Origin: Liolophura sinensis
Taxonomy: Eukaryota; Mollusca; Polyplacophora; Chitonida; Chitonidae
DNA: 64,000 nt
Assembly: GCF_032854445.1 (NCBI RefSeq)
Contig: NC_088306.1
Span: 500,501-564,500, forward strand
Direction: 5' to 3'
Notes under the pieces: generated by a model
Database searches by the model: none
The model's input: only the letters and a program-made list of their open reading frames with translations
Told to the model about the DNA's origin: nothing
Program-made: the position numbers and the translations under genes
Shown: positions 24,609-36,952 of the stretch, in pieces
Numbering within the stretch: position 1 is the first letter of the stretch
Layout: every line of letters begins with the position of its first letter

Positions 24609-25699
24609 CACAACTCGCTAATTAACTCACCTTTACTGGGCCCTACCCGGGAGTCAACTTCCTCAACACCTGGAGTAGATTATGTTTCAATGATTTTTGT
24701 TCAACAGTTTTATTTAATGTCTAAGTAGCAAGGTATCAAGTAATATCAAAAGACATAGTAATCGGGCCCCACCAATGCCTCCCTGCCGTCACCCCATAGC
24801 CTGTATTTCCGTACCCACCTCATACCACAAGCGTTGAAAAGAAGGTTGACGAATAGTATAATGTTCCGTATACCTGTGGGGTAGACAGGTATATTTACAT
24901 GAACACGCCCGGGGGTTGGATTTTATATACCAGTATAGCATGACATACCACTGTTCTCGGGGCGTTGTTGGCAAAAGGTAGCCCATAGCCCCATATCAGC
25001 AACTTTGGGGTACAACTTCCATGGAGACTACATGGAGATCCATGGAGGTTGCATGCCTCCACTGATATGGCATTCCTCTGAAACTACAAATTTCATTCAA
25101 GATAAATCAAAATAAAACGAAGGCTTTTGGGTTTAATGCCACATTGTCTGCATTCCAGCCATGCCGTGGCGGCGTACCCCTGTACGTGTCCGGACCCATG
25201 AAACTCACTGTAATCGCATAGGTGTAAAACTTTTGCCTCTGGCGTTAACAAACAATACCATAAATAAATAAAACTAATATGTCGATATACTGGTCAAACT
25301 CATGCAACTCTTTTAATCAAAATTATAATTGTCCAGATCAGAAAAAATCTCAGATTAAAAATTTTCATTTTATTTTGTCGGAATATATCGTCTGCCTCTT
25401 CTTATACGAAGTACTGATTGTGGATAAGTAAGAAAATAGGTGATTTGAAAAAGGTGCTTTAATTAATGACTTACATTCAGCTTCAGCTACCAATATCACC
25501 TGTTAATCCAAGTATGTGGTGTAGATAAGCATGGATTATAGTGGATGTGTAAGAGAAACTTGGGACTTTTCTTGAGTTGTCTCGTTTTCTCGCTTGTCGG
25601 TTCTGTTAACTGTTCGGATGTTGCACTTCTCAGCAGTCACACACTTGGTGTTTTGACACAAACATCTGTTGATTTTCTTTACACTATGTGTTTCTTTCG

Positions 25700-25830
25700 G
25701 TTTATTTTGTTTCCATATTTCGATGATCGTGTTTATTGTTTCTTAATTTCACGCTATTTTCATGTCTCGGTCATGTTTATAGTTTCTTTCATTTCATGTT
25801 GTTTTCATATCTCGACGATCATGTTTTTGG
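25700..25830. repeat. 45-47-bp degenerate triplicate
   Basis: CATATTTCGATGATCGTGTT (25714), CATGTCTCGGTCATGTTTAT (25761) and CATATCTCGACGATCATGTT (25806) begin similar units. They produce the repetitive, hydrophobic 143-codon frame at 25545..25976. Confidence 0.65.
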
Positions 25831-25922
25831 TCCCTTTCTCAGCAATATTAAACATACAAGATTGTATGTCCGCATTTGGAATCCTGTTTGTGATGGTTCA
25901 CATCATGACTTTAAAAAGTTGT

Positions 25923-26568
25923 CATATACAGCATATAGTACAGGCTAAAATACAGCTTGGCATATACAGCATATAGTACAGGCTAAAATACAGATTGGCA
26001 TATACAGTATATAGTACAGGGTAAAACATAGCTTGTCATACACAGCATATAGTACAGGGTAAAACATAGCTTGTCATATACAATATATAGTACAGGTTAA
26101 AACACAGCTTGGCATATACAGTATATAGTACAGGCTAAAATACAGCTTGGCATATACAGTATATAGTACAGGCTAAAACATAGCTTGTCATATACAGCAT
26201 AAAGTACAGGCTAAAAGACAGCTTGACATATACAGCATATAGTACAGGCTAAAGCAAAGCTTGGCATATACAGTATATAGTACAGGCTAAAACATAGCTT
26301 GTCATATACAGCATATAGTACAGGCTAAAATACAGCTTGACATATACAGTATATAGTACAGGCTAAAATACAGCTTGGCATATACAGCATATAGTACAGG
26401 CTAAAGCAAAGCTTGTCATATACAGCATATAGTACAGGCTAAAACAAAGCTTGTCATATACAGCATATAGTACAGGCGAAAACAAAGCTTGTCATATACA
26501 GCATATAGTACAGCCGAAAACAAAGCTTGTCATATACAGCATATAGTACAGGATAAAACACAGCTTCA
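25923..26568. repeat. 38-bp minisatellite, 17 units
   Basis: Unit CATATACAGCATATAGTACA plus GGCTAAAATACAGCTTGG or near variants. The first unit starts at 25923 and the last at 26531: sixteen steps of exactly 38 bp with no indel. The sites that vary include AGCATAT/AGTATAT and the base before CATATA. Not coding. Confidence 0.97.
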
Positions 26569-28654
26569 TTCATCATGCATCAGTTATCAGTTTTTAAATT
26601 TATCATTTTTTACACCTGAAGTAAACTAATGCTCGAAAAAATTTAAGCCTGATGATAAATTTTAAAGTAGGTGTGAACAATGTTTCTCGGTTCAAATGGA
26701 TTTATGTAGCTTTTTAAACTATTTCCGTAACATTCTACATAACTAAGCAAAACACAAAGAGAATATGTCCGTAGTGGCATTTCCATTTTAGCTCTCCACA
26801 TGTTCGGCAAATGTCAAGGGAGAATTCAGCAGGATATATACACAGTCCTGTACATGACTGACCCCTTGTGTATACCTGAAGACGGGGTGGAGAGAGGTTT
26901 GAGGCATGGGGTGGAGAGAGGTTTGAGGCGTGGGGTGAAGAGAAATTTGAGGCGTGAGGTGGGTACATGGGTCATGCAGTGGACAGCCCCTGGTTTCACC
27001 GACTCACCTTTCTGAAATTCCATTTGCATAATTGTGTCACATACCTGTCCTTGGACGTCCAGCCATTCCCATATAGTAGTTTTACCTACACGAAAACAGC
27101 TTAATTAGAGCGGTCAGCCGGTGCAAATCTATACGTCATATCTATGTTCAATTCATTGAGGTATGAAATTTTATTGTAGAACGTTTTTCACTCAGCTAAT
27201 TTGATTATTTTTCTGCCTGATGGGAGAGAATGTGGACGCTGGAGGTCGACTAAATTCTTGTTTCGAATCCGGAATGTCAGATAAGGATAATAATATCAGG
27301 TGTGGACATATCAGCAATATTGTATCATATTACCGGGATGAATTATAGAGATCTAACACTTCATCTTCCCACAGGTAGCCTGCATAAGACGTATACTCAA
27401 TTGTTACTCGACCGTGACAAAGACAACTACATATTCAGTGTATTATATGTTTGAATTTTAAAAGGTGTAGAAATCAAACAAGCGCTCATATGCATGCTGA
27501 AAATATATGCACCCATCGACTGTATTATTAATACATGCATGTAAACAAGATCTTGTCGTTTTTCCTTTGTAGTGCTCGGAGAATTTGTTTGATGTCAACT
27601 CATGTGTTCAAATAAGTGAGAAAATTTAATTACCGTAAAATTAACCTTTTGAAGTTTTCAGTTTCACATGCCGTTCTCGCGTTTCGCTTACTATATAAAA
27701 AGGAGATGAATTAAAATGAGCCTTAAGTTGTATTATAGCAATTCATCTTTTAAATGATTTTGAATTAAAATTTACCCAATTGCATTAAAATGCTCCGTAC
27801 ATTTATATTTGAATCTCAAAAACAAAAATTAATACATATATATGATTATTTTAATATTCATTCTAACCCATTTAACGTTTAACCAAACTCACAAATCTGT
27901 GAGACATAATTTCAAGTCTTATTAAACATTAGTTTGAAAAAAGAAGTATTTTTCTGTCCAATATATGGCTAAGCAGTGCCAAATAACATCAAATAATCTT
28001 TAAAAGTTTCATTTACCAAGCTATATTAAAGCACATAATGTTTGCTTCCGAGGACACTTACGCCTGTGCTTACGTCTAGAATAACAATCATCTTTGTTCG
28101 CATACATAACTGGTGAAAACCTGGAGCGACATTTGAAAAATTTGAAGCCAAGGTCTTGGCCATTAGATGACGATTTGTTAAAAAGCTGTAGTGGCGATGT
28201 GTGCAGATCAATCGATAACGAGGGTATTTCTCTGGTCCGATGCTCACGAGGTCAAGGACTAAGAACTCTTCTTTCTTGGAGGTACTTAAAAGCATTTCTT
28301 GGGGGTTTTTTACCATATCATGGTAATAATCAGATTTTTTCCTCCTCTTTTTTTCTCGGAGATTTTCGGATTTTCTTTCGTGGGAATTACCTGGGTGTCG
28401 CTAGTTGCTGCAGTCAGCGTGCCGCGCGTTCCTATCAATGATGTCTCAATTAGTGATGAGACAGTTCACCGTTATCTCGCCATCTAGGGCTTATTCCCAC
28501 AGAATATTTCCAGGCTAAGTTTCAGTCGGATAACAATCTGAAAAGAAAAATCTTCATTTCCGACAAAAGCATTGCTGTCGAAGAAAACAAACTGACAAAT
28601 GCGATGATATTTTGATAAAAGTGATCAGATGAATATATTTTTCCGAGCTGGACG
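26569..28654. other. No secure gene
   Basis: Apart from the 24-bp repeat, one patch (28026..28441) is open on both strands for about 100 codons with mixed, protein-like composition, but no splice signals or motif let me choose. Confidence 0.4.
26887..26958. repeat. 24-bp tandem repeat, 3 units
   Basis: GTGGAGAGAGGTTTGAGGC...GGG at 26887, 26911 and 26935. As 24 is a multiple of 3, it gives an octapeptide repeat (GVERGLRR) on one strand and a Ser/Pro-rich one on the other. No gene context is seen. Confidence 0.9.
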
Positions 28655-28712
28655 TCGTCGTATAAGTGAAATATTCTTGAGTACAACGTTAAACACCAAT
28701 CAAATGACTAAA
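28655..28712 (+). mobile_element. SINE 3' fragment
   Basis: CGTCGTATAAGTGAAATATT, then GAGTACAACGTTAAACACCA and ATCAAATGACTAAATAG. This is the same GAGTACAACG subtype as the fragment at 8369. Confidence 0.6.
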
Positions 28713-30218
28713 TAGAAATTTATTAATAAATTAATATATAGACATCAAGGTAAAGGTTTTGTAAAAATTTATATGTTATACATTTGTAAATATCACAATG
28801 GACAATATTATTTCTCGTTATTTCTCTAGTAGGAAGCATGAAATTCCACGCATCCAATCACTTATAGTTTAATGTGATTTTACTGAAGTATATTTGCAAT
28901 ACATCGATAATTACTTTTCATCTATTCAGCGATTCGGTTTTTTGCCTAGCCGAAAAAAACGCACTTTTCTGTGAGTACTGGGTATATAACCCAAATCCAA
29001 GCACAAGGTGCACTGAAAAGAATATTACAGTATTTGAGGTTGAAGTTCTGTATGCCTACACCAGAGCTATGCAACATTCGGTGCATTCGGGGGAAGGAGC
29101 GGCAAATTTTTCGTAACATTATGACGCATTAGACAGACTGATTGATTGATTGATAGATTTATTGATTAATTGGTGTATATCATTATATCACAGGGGTGAA
29201 GCTTTAAAACCACCCACGCTCGTAAGGTATCTAATAAACCAATTGACTTAAATCTGCAGAGGAAACAGCGAGTTCTAGATCGTTCAAATATATTTTATTA
29301 CGATATCTTCAATATGACTAATACGACGGCGATCTTATTAGTTAGTGGAGGAATGCGTAGAGCCCTGAATAATCTACGACTCTTCGCCAGGTACAAAAAT
29401 GCGGCTTAGACAGCGAGAGCCGGATTTGAACCAGAGATCTGATTGGCTAGGGGACAATTCAACAATGGGTGTATTCCTTTGTCAGGTTCATTGGTCAGAA
29501 AAGGTCACCGTAGAATCCAGAGTTTTAAAGATATTAAATTTTACTCGGTAGGAAAAAACAAATCAAGAAATAAATCTTGCCTTGAAATGGCCTATATTCC
29601 ATTAGTGTTTTCTTTGTCTATAAGACTATACAATTAAGTGTTTTATTCAACATGTTAAAGACAATGAGTACAAGTTTTTTTTGGACTCTCATAATGGCAT
29701 AATGTCATAATGAAATAAATTATTCACGATCCATGAAGACTTAACAGCCCATTTCCGGACAACTAAAAACTCACACCTTGAAAAAAAAACACAGGTGCAT
29801 CAATTTAACTTGGGTTTTTTTTTTGTCCTGGGCAATGATGCCTAATCTCTTAATCCACTGTGAGTCACGTGAGCGTGCTGGTGTCATCGATTCATACTTG
29901 TACTGGCTTTATGGCAATAAGCCTAACCGCAATCGTCTCATCAAAAGTATCCTTCCGCTTAAAAAATAGAACTATCGTTTGAATGTAAGATAGTTTAAAG
30001 TTTTTCTGAAGTTGTCTGTCTGCTAATTCCAGCTCGTGATCATGCTGGCGTTATGTTACCTAATGAAAGCAAAGATCGATGATTGATCACTTAACGATCG
30101 CTGAATTTAGATCTAGCCAACCTAATATTACATGCCGCTGTAATTATTCTTCTAAATCCAGGGTCTCAGCTCTGACAGTTTCACCAGGTACGCACGTACT
30201 CATTTTATCGTAACAAAG

Positions 30219-30219
<1 letters not shown>
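28713..30219. other. No gene seen
   Basis: A+T-rich; only a decayed SINE (29290..29460) and a (GATT)n run near 29135 are notable. Confidence 0.5.
29290..29460 (-). mobile_element. Possible decayed SINE
   Basis: AATACGACGGCGATCTTATT resembles the ACGACGGCGGCCAGCATTATG block, and GAGCCGGATTTGAACCAGAG at 29418-29437 reads as a B-box complement. A GATTGATT run lies upstream at 29135-29165. Confidence 0.33.

Positions 30220-30292
<73 letters not shown>
30220..30292. repeat. (GT)n microsatellite
   Basis: About 36 uninterrupted GT units, a classic Z-DNA-prone and highly variable tract. Confidence 0.97.
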
Positions 30293-30293
<1 letters not shown>

Positions 30294-30619
30294 CTCTGTG
30301 TTAAGTAATGTGATGAGTTTTTTTTAAGGGATCAGAAAAAACTGGGCGGTCATATTTCGGTTTCACATTCTGCATAGTATCATAAATAGTTTATAACAAT
30401 CCGTGTGCAAACAATCAGGTGTGCAAACTGCCGAGGAAATAGTTTAACAGTTTTCGTGTTATTTGCTGTAAAATTATTTGAGAGGAAGATCGCCATAATA
30501 GGGAGAAGGTACTGGTTCAAATCCGACCTTGGTCATGATAGTTGTAAATTGCCCCTCTCTCGCTCCACGTGAAGCCTTGCTGACAATACGCGGTATAGAC
30601 GACGCTAATGTGGGTGCTC

Positions 30620-31100
30620 GACTATAGTCTGATCGTTGAGGATCGCTTGTCTTGCGCCAATACCGTTTGCGTATTGTCTGGTCGTTGAGGATGGTTTGTC
30701 TTGCGCCAATACCATTTGCCTGTTGTCTGGTCGTTGAGGATCGCTTGTCTTGCGCCAACGCCGTTTGCCTATTGTCTGGTCGTCGAAGATCGATTGTCTT
30801 GCGCCAGTACCCTTTGCCTATGGTCTGGTCGTTGAGGACCGCTTGTGTTGCGCCAATACAGTTTGCCTATTGTGTGGTCATTGAGGATGTTTTGTCTTGA
30901 TCCAATACAGTTTGCCTATTGTCTGGTCGTTGATGATCGCTTGTCTTGCGCCAATACAGTTTGCCTATTGTGTGGTCATTGAGGATCGCTTGTCTTGCAC
31001 CAGTACCGTTCGCCCTTTGTCCGGTCGTTGAGGATCGCTTGTTTTACGCCAGTACCGTTTACCTATTGTCCGGTCATTAAGGATGTTTTGTCTCGCGCTG
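30620..31100. repeat. 49-bp minisatellite, about 10 units
   Basis: The motif CTGGTCGTTGAGGATCGCTT plus GTCTTGCGCCAATACCGTTTG recurs with its GTTGAGG anchor at 30635, 30684, 30733, 30782, 30831, 30880, 30929, 30978, 31027 and 31076, always 49 bp apart. Frames of 82 to 94 codons over it are artefacts of open repeats. Confidence 0.96.
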
Positions 31101-32043
31101 GATTTTCTTTCTGCTGCACGTCTTTAATTTTATTATATACACTGGTGTTAACGGTGTGTTTTCAAAACACTGAAAACTACCTGAAAATACAATAGTATTT
31201 TGTGGATTTTGTCTTTATTTTAGGCGGGCACAAATGTTACTCAAAACGCAAAACTGGATCTGAAGATCCAAAAGTTGCGTTCCTGGGTCCTTTAAAAGGC
31301 GATATGTTAAGACGGGCAATTCATTGTCACATCCTGAAAGATATCAGCTGTCAGCGAATTCTGGCTTCCTTCAGGTAATAACCGGTGTAAATGGAGTTTA
31401 ATTTTGTTTCTTGGCTGAAGCTAAATGACGAAAAAGAGAGAAAGAGGATTGATATATTCAAGCCGTTATAACAACCCTCCAATAAGCCATAAACTAACAC
31501 TTTTATAAGCGGGTTACAAACATTCACACGTTTTTGTAAAATGCTCGTTTGTGCGTATCGTCGGGTACAATAAAAGTACAGATTCTCTTCATCGGCGGAA
31601 AGTAAACAATCCCATTTTGTCCTTGCTTTATGCGCGAGTCTCGAGTTAGTATCCCATAATTGTATTTTAAAATGTATGTTTAGAGTCAAGAGACCCCTGA
31701 CCCGCTCGGGCTTTGATCTGCTGGATTCAGCGGGGTTCACTGCGCATGGGTGACTCCATTCAATCAACTCCCTGAGTCATGTCATTTTATGGCGGTGTTT
31801 CGCAAATTCCTTACAAGATTAGCTCAAAGCGGAGCCAGATCTACCTTCTCATCTTGATGGCTCAAAAATCAGAAGCACAATAGCAATTTATAAAATAGGA
31901 AAAACTGAACCAATTAACTTAAGGAAACTTGAAACCGTACCAATGGTAGCCGTGGACAAAAGAGTGCTCAGCGCCTACATGACAAATATTTATCTTTTCA
32001 CTGCGGACTAAAGAGTTGAGAATTAACGATCTGCGACTGTCAG

Positions 32044-32209
32044 TCCGAGGACCGGAAGAGTTCACTGCGACCAGTCAGTGACAATAGCGGAGAAAAGGAG
32101 AGTCGCAGAGACGGCTATGGTTGGATGGACTTGACGACAAAGCAGAGACTCAACAGACCTATCGCATTAATGGTCCAACAGGAGGGGGTGAAGAAACCCA
32201 GGAAAACAG
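32044..32209 (+). CDS. Candidate internal exon, polar unknown protein
   Basis: Seen: 166 bp between an acceptor-like CTGTCAG and the good donor CAG|GTATCA. The frame is open throughout (55 codons plus one base) and for about 12 codons on either side. The peptide is polar and basic, with GYGWMDL and KQRLNRP in the middle, and is unlike translated repeat. The size is typical of an animal exon. No family is recognised. The phase does not obviously join to the open patch at 32512..32880, so the two need not belong together. Confidence 0.33.
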
Positions 32210-33530
32210 GTATCACTAATACTGAGACCTTCTGCCCTTTTCTCTTTCAATGATCAGCAATATTGATAGGACAAACCCGCCGATTATTTTTTTTCCTCTA
32301 GGAGAATATCCAACCGGCGTCTCTTGATGACGTGATAATATTTGCCGCGTGAAGAAGTAGGCCCCATGAGGGAACACGGTTTGGGGTTGTTTAGACTAAA
32401 ATGCTGGAAATTCAGTCCCGTATCCCATCCCTCGACAAGTGGACATGGAAAAACAAGGCTCATAGCTTCACCATTGTTAATCAATCAAGTGGACTTCAAA
32501 TGACACCTGATGGCCGTCTAGACCGTGTCATTTTCACGCCATTCCGACCGTAAAGCTTGCCCATTGCACTGAGCTAATCGGCCGAGGTGGACAATCAACT
32601 CTATACCATTTAACATCTGTTCGTCTAAAGCTACTGGATGTGCTACAACTGCTGGCTGAATGGTCATTTCGCCGAGTGTGCAATGAAGCGGGAACGCGTC
32701 GTGTTGTTCGGAATGGTGCAGACAGACAGCATTCCGCTTGTAAAAGATTTGTTTGTTTATCTGGCGACCGGGAGCCGGAGTCTTACCGGATCCTTTCCAT
32801 TTCCCGTGGTGAAGGGAATCTTGTCGAACTATTTCTATTTTTTCCTGTTTTTGTTCGCAAGAGACCTCGTGGGTAAATAGGGAGAGATTTTTTCTTTAAT
32901 GCCTCAGATTTAGAGTTATCAAAGAAATTTACACGACCATAAAACATTGTTTAGTTTGTTCGCCTTTTTTCTCCCCGCTGTTTGTGGTATAGAGTTAAAT
33001 CCTGTTTCATAGCTTTTCCAGCTGTCACTAAGTCCTTCTTCAATGTTCCGAAACCTCATTCACGAATCGCGATGAAAATTTAATTCTTTTAATCTTCTTC
33101 TTTTTGATTTTGTTACCTAATAACTTACTTATTTTCAAAGCTTTTTTTTCCAAAATGTAATGCGGTTTAAAAATGTTGGTTCTAAAAAAGTCATTCGAAT
33201 TCAAGGCTTGCCCTTACGATCATTTTCCTCAACGTCCATCTTGGTAGCCGGATGGTATACAAATATCTTTTTTCACGACTAGGTCATAATTAACTGTGTA
33301 TAGTATTGCAATGTACGTGTATATTTCCATTTCTTCCCATAAAATATTAGCCCACGTGATATCACCATCGTCCAGGTTAAATAAATTAAGAATTCGTCAC
33401 ATGACAAAGCTTGCAATAATTATTATGTTAATGACTTCAGAATTTATTTTGATTGTTCATAGTACATACGACATAAAGTAAAGAGACATTTAAAAATGTT
33501 ACAAACAATCATATATATTTACAATCATTC
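32210..33530. other. Open G+C-richer patch and possible unclassified SINE
   Basis: On the minus strand, CCGATTAGCTCAGTGCAATG near 32585 resembles an A box, and sequence from there down to about 32283 may be a different SINE. On the plus strand two overlapping frames cover 32512..32880; the 80-codon one (ATG at 32638) has CYNC...HFAEC, one residue short of a CCHC zinc knuckle. Not enough to call a gene. Confidence 0.35.
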
Positions 33531-33690
33531 ACTGGCTTTCTCTCCGATCGCACGAGAGGAGGTCTTCCATTAAGTTGCGGATGGTCGTGGGCTTCCTCCG
33601 TCGCTGCCCTCAATCCTCACACCATAATGCTGACGGCCGTTGTATAAGTGAGTGTTCTTGTGTAGGGTACATAAATATTAATATAAATAA
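33531..33690 (+). mobile_element. SINE, 5'-truncated
   Basis: Starts in the core (CTGGCTTTCTCTCCG), with GTTGCGGATGGTCGTGGGCT, CACCATAATGCTGACGGCCG and TTGTATAAGTGAG; the end is degraded into an A+T tail. Confidence 0.72.
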
Positions 33691-36600
33691 ATATCAAAAC
33701 ATTCCACCAATAGGATCTGGACGATTAGCAAAGCCTCCCCTAAGCAAAGCAGACTGCATCAGCTGAGTCACCTAACCAAGTCCAGAGGTTTGTCAGGTAA
33801 TTACCAATATTCAGCTATTCATAAAGAAGTTTATTATTCCCTATTACACAGTCTTTTAATTGTTACTTCACGTTATACCCAGTAATTTATGACTTACACG
33901 ACGGCGGTCTGTTTCATTGATTGCCGAAACTAGACTGTTATACATGTCATACACGTTTCTTACTAAACTATGCAAACTAATTGCTTGGATGGATAATCTG
34001 TTTTCTAATCCCATATCTCAGTGAGGTGAGCTGAGTGAAACAATAAATGTTAGTTTATGGTTACCGGTAGTTAAGGCATTTATATGCACCCAATTATGTT
34101 ATTGTTGAAACATGGGTATCTACAAAATGACACTGATGGAAATTCAAAAACCGTAACATATACCTTTAGAGGTTATTAAGATATATTTAACTGATTCGAT
34201 TAAGCATAGCATTGTTGTTAGACTTTGTCATGCACGTGGATTTTAACACCCCTTAGCCACCTCTGGGTCAAAAGATCACAAGGTTTGCCGAAATGTTAGT
34301 GCACATTTAATGCCTTAACATACTGAGTTATTTTAAGTAGGCTACCTAAGGCTTGAATGAGACTTCTTTAATTATTTTGTCTTAATCTCAACAGAATCCA
34401 GGAGTCGCCTCTTGAGATCTTTATTTATCTGTGTACTGCTGTGGTCAACTCTGACAACTCATCGACATCAAGTGGAGCCGAGGTGTTAGACTAAACCCCT
34501 TTTCTCACATTTTAATTGTTGCCCTTTTTAGGTTTGTGAAGAGTTCTCCAGCTAACATGCCGGTCTTTGATCCGTTTTATCGGTTTTTGATTTCCCTACA
34601 GGCCCAGCCTAAACACAAACCCACTTATTAGCGACTAAGGATGCTGTAGCCACCACGCCTGGAGCCGACCCCCCGACCCCATCGAGTGATCTCTGAACCA
34701 TGTGTCACTATCGGGGTGTGAGGGCGACGGACCTCTGACCCGCCCATTAAGTCTGGAAGCCACGCCCACCTAGCACAACATGAGGACCGACAACGGCATT
34801 ACTTGGACATGGACACGGACAACATCGGAACAAAAGAAAACAATGACCCTTAACTGAAATGCGAGTTTTGCCATTGTTGCGTGTTTTATGACACAGTGTG
34901 CGGTTCTCGAAGTTTAGTCCACGTTGTGTATTTGTATAACATCAATACGTGTTGTTGTTTGCTTGTATGTTTAGTTGGTATGGTTTTGTTTTCTTTTTCG
35001 TTTCACGGTTCAAAAATCAGATCGAACTCCGCGGCCTTTTCTTGCTCAGTTGCGCTTTGGCCTTAATGTTACAAAATTTGGTTAATTTCACAGTAATTTC
35101 CCAGTTCTTTATGATTAACGTTTGCGGCATATGGCTATTGAAACGATAACCGATTTTAATTGTGGTTTTAAAAAAAAATGTTAGATTTATTGCAAAAGCA
35201 TATAGTAGGGCGCATAGTTTTGCACTACACCGATGCTGGAATAGTTTTGAATTTATAATATATACCCACAGCTGAGCGTCATTTGTAACAATATTGTAAC
35301 TCCACAACTTTTTAACGTAAACTAGCAACATAACCACTGTAAACATGTGACGTACATCCTCGTGACTGGAAGCCACTATATGACTGTGTCAATTGTAGAC
35401 TTAATGTGACGTATTTTCTCCTGCAATTACATGGGAATTTTCTTTGTGAATGGACGATATCAACATTTTGGATGCTGTGAAGAGCCAAGCCACAAAGCCC
35501 TGGTATGAGGGCAACTTTTTGAAGAAGAGCAGTTTGTATTCGGTTCTCTCTCTCTCGTTTTACCCTAAAGGCCACAGGATCATAATTTCGGTTGGCAGTC
35601 TCATACTCATTTGTGTAGAAGGGTTTAAAAAAATAAAAGAATAAGAAATAAAAATATGTCATTTGATATGTGATTCGTCCACTGAAAGTACTAAAAATAA
35701 AGCCACATTCGGCTCTGAATATCACAATGTGTTAAACCTGTCAAGAACCAAAATAATCATATGTCGCTTAAAGCCTGATAGAAAATCACCGATAAAAAGC
35801 GGTACCTCAACACAATGCTATTGGGCAGTTACCTGGCCTCCTCATTTCAGTCGTTCATTACGCCGCCGCCCCTCGGGGAGCGTTCTTAATCGGTCTCTTA
35901 ACAGATCACCTCTATTAGGGTCCGGTTATCGGTAAAGCCATCAATGGCTAACGCCACACATGATCTACCCACCCTCGCTGACCGCCGAGAGGACAAAAAA
36001 AAGGCAGTTTCATCCGATTTCATTCAGATAAGCTATTCTTTAACGGCTTAAATCGGCTTGTAAGAAGCGGTCGGCGCAAATTTATGTGTGATTTGTATCA
36101 ACGCCCAAAGTTTCTTCCGCCCTAAGTGTCAAACCGAGACAACTTCCGGTCACTAAGAAAATCTTTCGAAAATAAGTCGTAACCACAAGGCAGATTTTCA
36201 TCTGGGGGGCCGCTAGGAACTACCACCCCAATTTGCGGCTTCTTCGGGTGGTTAAACAAATTAAGAGTTTCTGGGTCAGTGGTATTTAGTCCACTGTTCG
36301 ATTTGATCTCGTTCGAAATGCCAGTATCGTCGTCTGAAAGAATTAAGCTATTTATACATATTCAGTCAAACTAAATCCAATCCACGAAACTGCTAAAGTC
36401 AAAGTCACCTATATGAGATAAACCAGACTAGGCCCCCTAACTGTATTTCAAAATTACTTTCCGTATTTTTCTTTCAGCTACTTTTGAAACAAAACTTAAG
36501 ACACTGGATTGTTTTAATTGAAATTTAATAAAAAAGAAATATAATATTGTGCAAGTGTCAAGATGTAGCTGCTTTAATTGCGCAAACATCTCTTGATAAC

Positions 36601-36847
36601 AGTTGATGTTAATTAATTTATCCTCTACAAAGACGAGAGCTTTGTAATTACTCGGTCAGGTGGACGTAATGTTATTGATACACTCGCTGATAAACTACTT
36701 GTCCCTCAAAACGACAAATGAAGTGAGAACGCCAAGGTGAGCTAATCCCACTGTACACTTACCTAAAATGAAAGACAGCCTTTGTTTCAAATCAAACAGG
36801 CGTGATGTAACACGGCAGCAAATTTAACACTCTCATCGATTGGTCAC
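33691..36847. other. Repeat-poor block
   Basis: No SINE, family B or family C copy recognised. Includes a strong acceptor-like TTTGATTTCCCTACAG near 34593-34608, a G+C-richer stretch at 34650-34780 and another at 35820-36250, and the small ORF at 35450. Suggestive of conserved or regulatory DNA. Confidence 0.4.
35450..35644 (+). CDS. Possible small membrane-peptide ORF, 64 aa
   Basis: Seen: ATG to TAA, with an in-frame TGA directly before the ATG. The peptide starts MDDINILDAVK, is polar to about residue 42, then has one hydrophobic stretch (IIISVGSLILICV, about 44-56) and a basic tail. AATAAA follows within a few bases of the stop. The product has the look of a single-pass small protein, but the -3 base is T, a poor start context. 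An antisense frame of 137 codons also covers the spot. Chance is a real possibility. Confidence 0.2.
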   Translation: MDDINILDAVKSQATKPWYEGNFLKKSSLYSVLSLSFYPKGHRIIISVGSLILICVEGFKKIKE

Positions 36848-36952
36848 TGATAACAGATGCAGACTTTTTTCACCCCCAGACACTGAAGAGTTCCGTTATC
36901 TGTCATTCGAACAATGGAACGTTTATTTAAATGCCGTCGAGGCTATAAATAG
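36848..36952. promoter_or_regulatory. Possible enhancer: GATA, E-box and MEF2-like sites
   Basis: TGATAACAGATG (36848-36859) joins a GATA site and a CANNTG box. GTTATCTGTC lies near 36893. CTATAAATAG (36943-36952) fits the MEF2 consensus CTA(A/T)4TAG exactly and could also serve as a TATA box. They lie in a long SINE-free block. Motif matches alone are weak evidence. Confidence 0.3.

Larger units (their letters stand above)
22479..25699. other. No gene seen outside the listed repeats
   Basis: Holds the 68-bp triplicate, the T-rich run, the NRF1-like site and the 24575 inverted repeat. Remaining sequence is A+T-rich and stop-dense. Confidence 0.45.

Noticed and set aside
25545-25976. 143-codon frame with a signal-peptide-like start
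   Set aside because: Apart from about 22 residues it is built on a degenerate 45-47-bp triplicate and runs into the 38-bp array.
25923-26568. CRISPR-like array
   Set aside because: Units are directly contiguous with no unique spacers, in animal DNA; it is a minisatellite. The same applies to the other arrays.
30474-30900. 82- and 94-codon frames over the 30.6-kb array
   Set aside because: Artefacts of the 49-bp minisatellite lacking stops in some phases.
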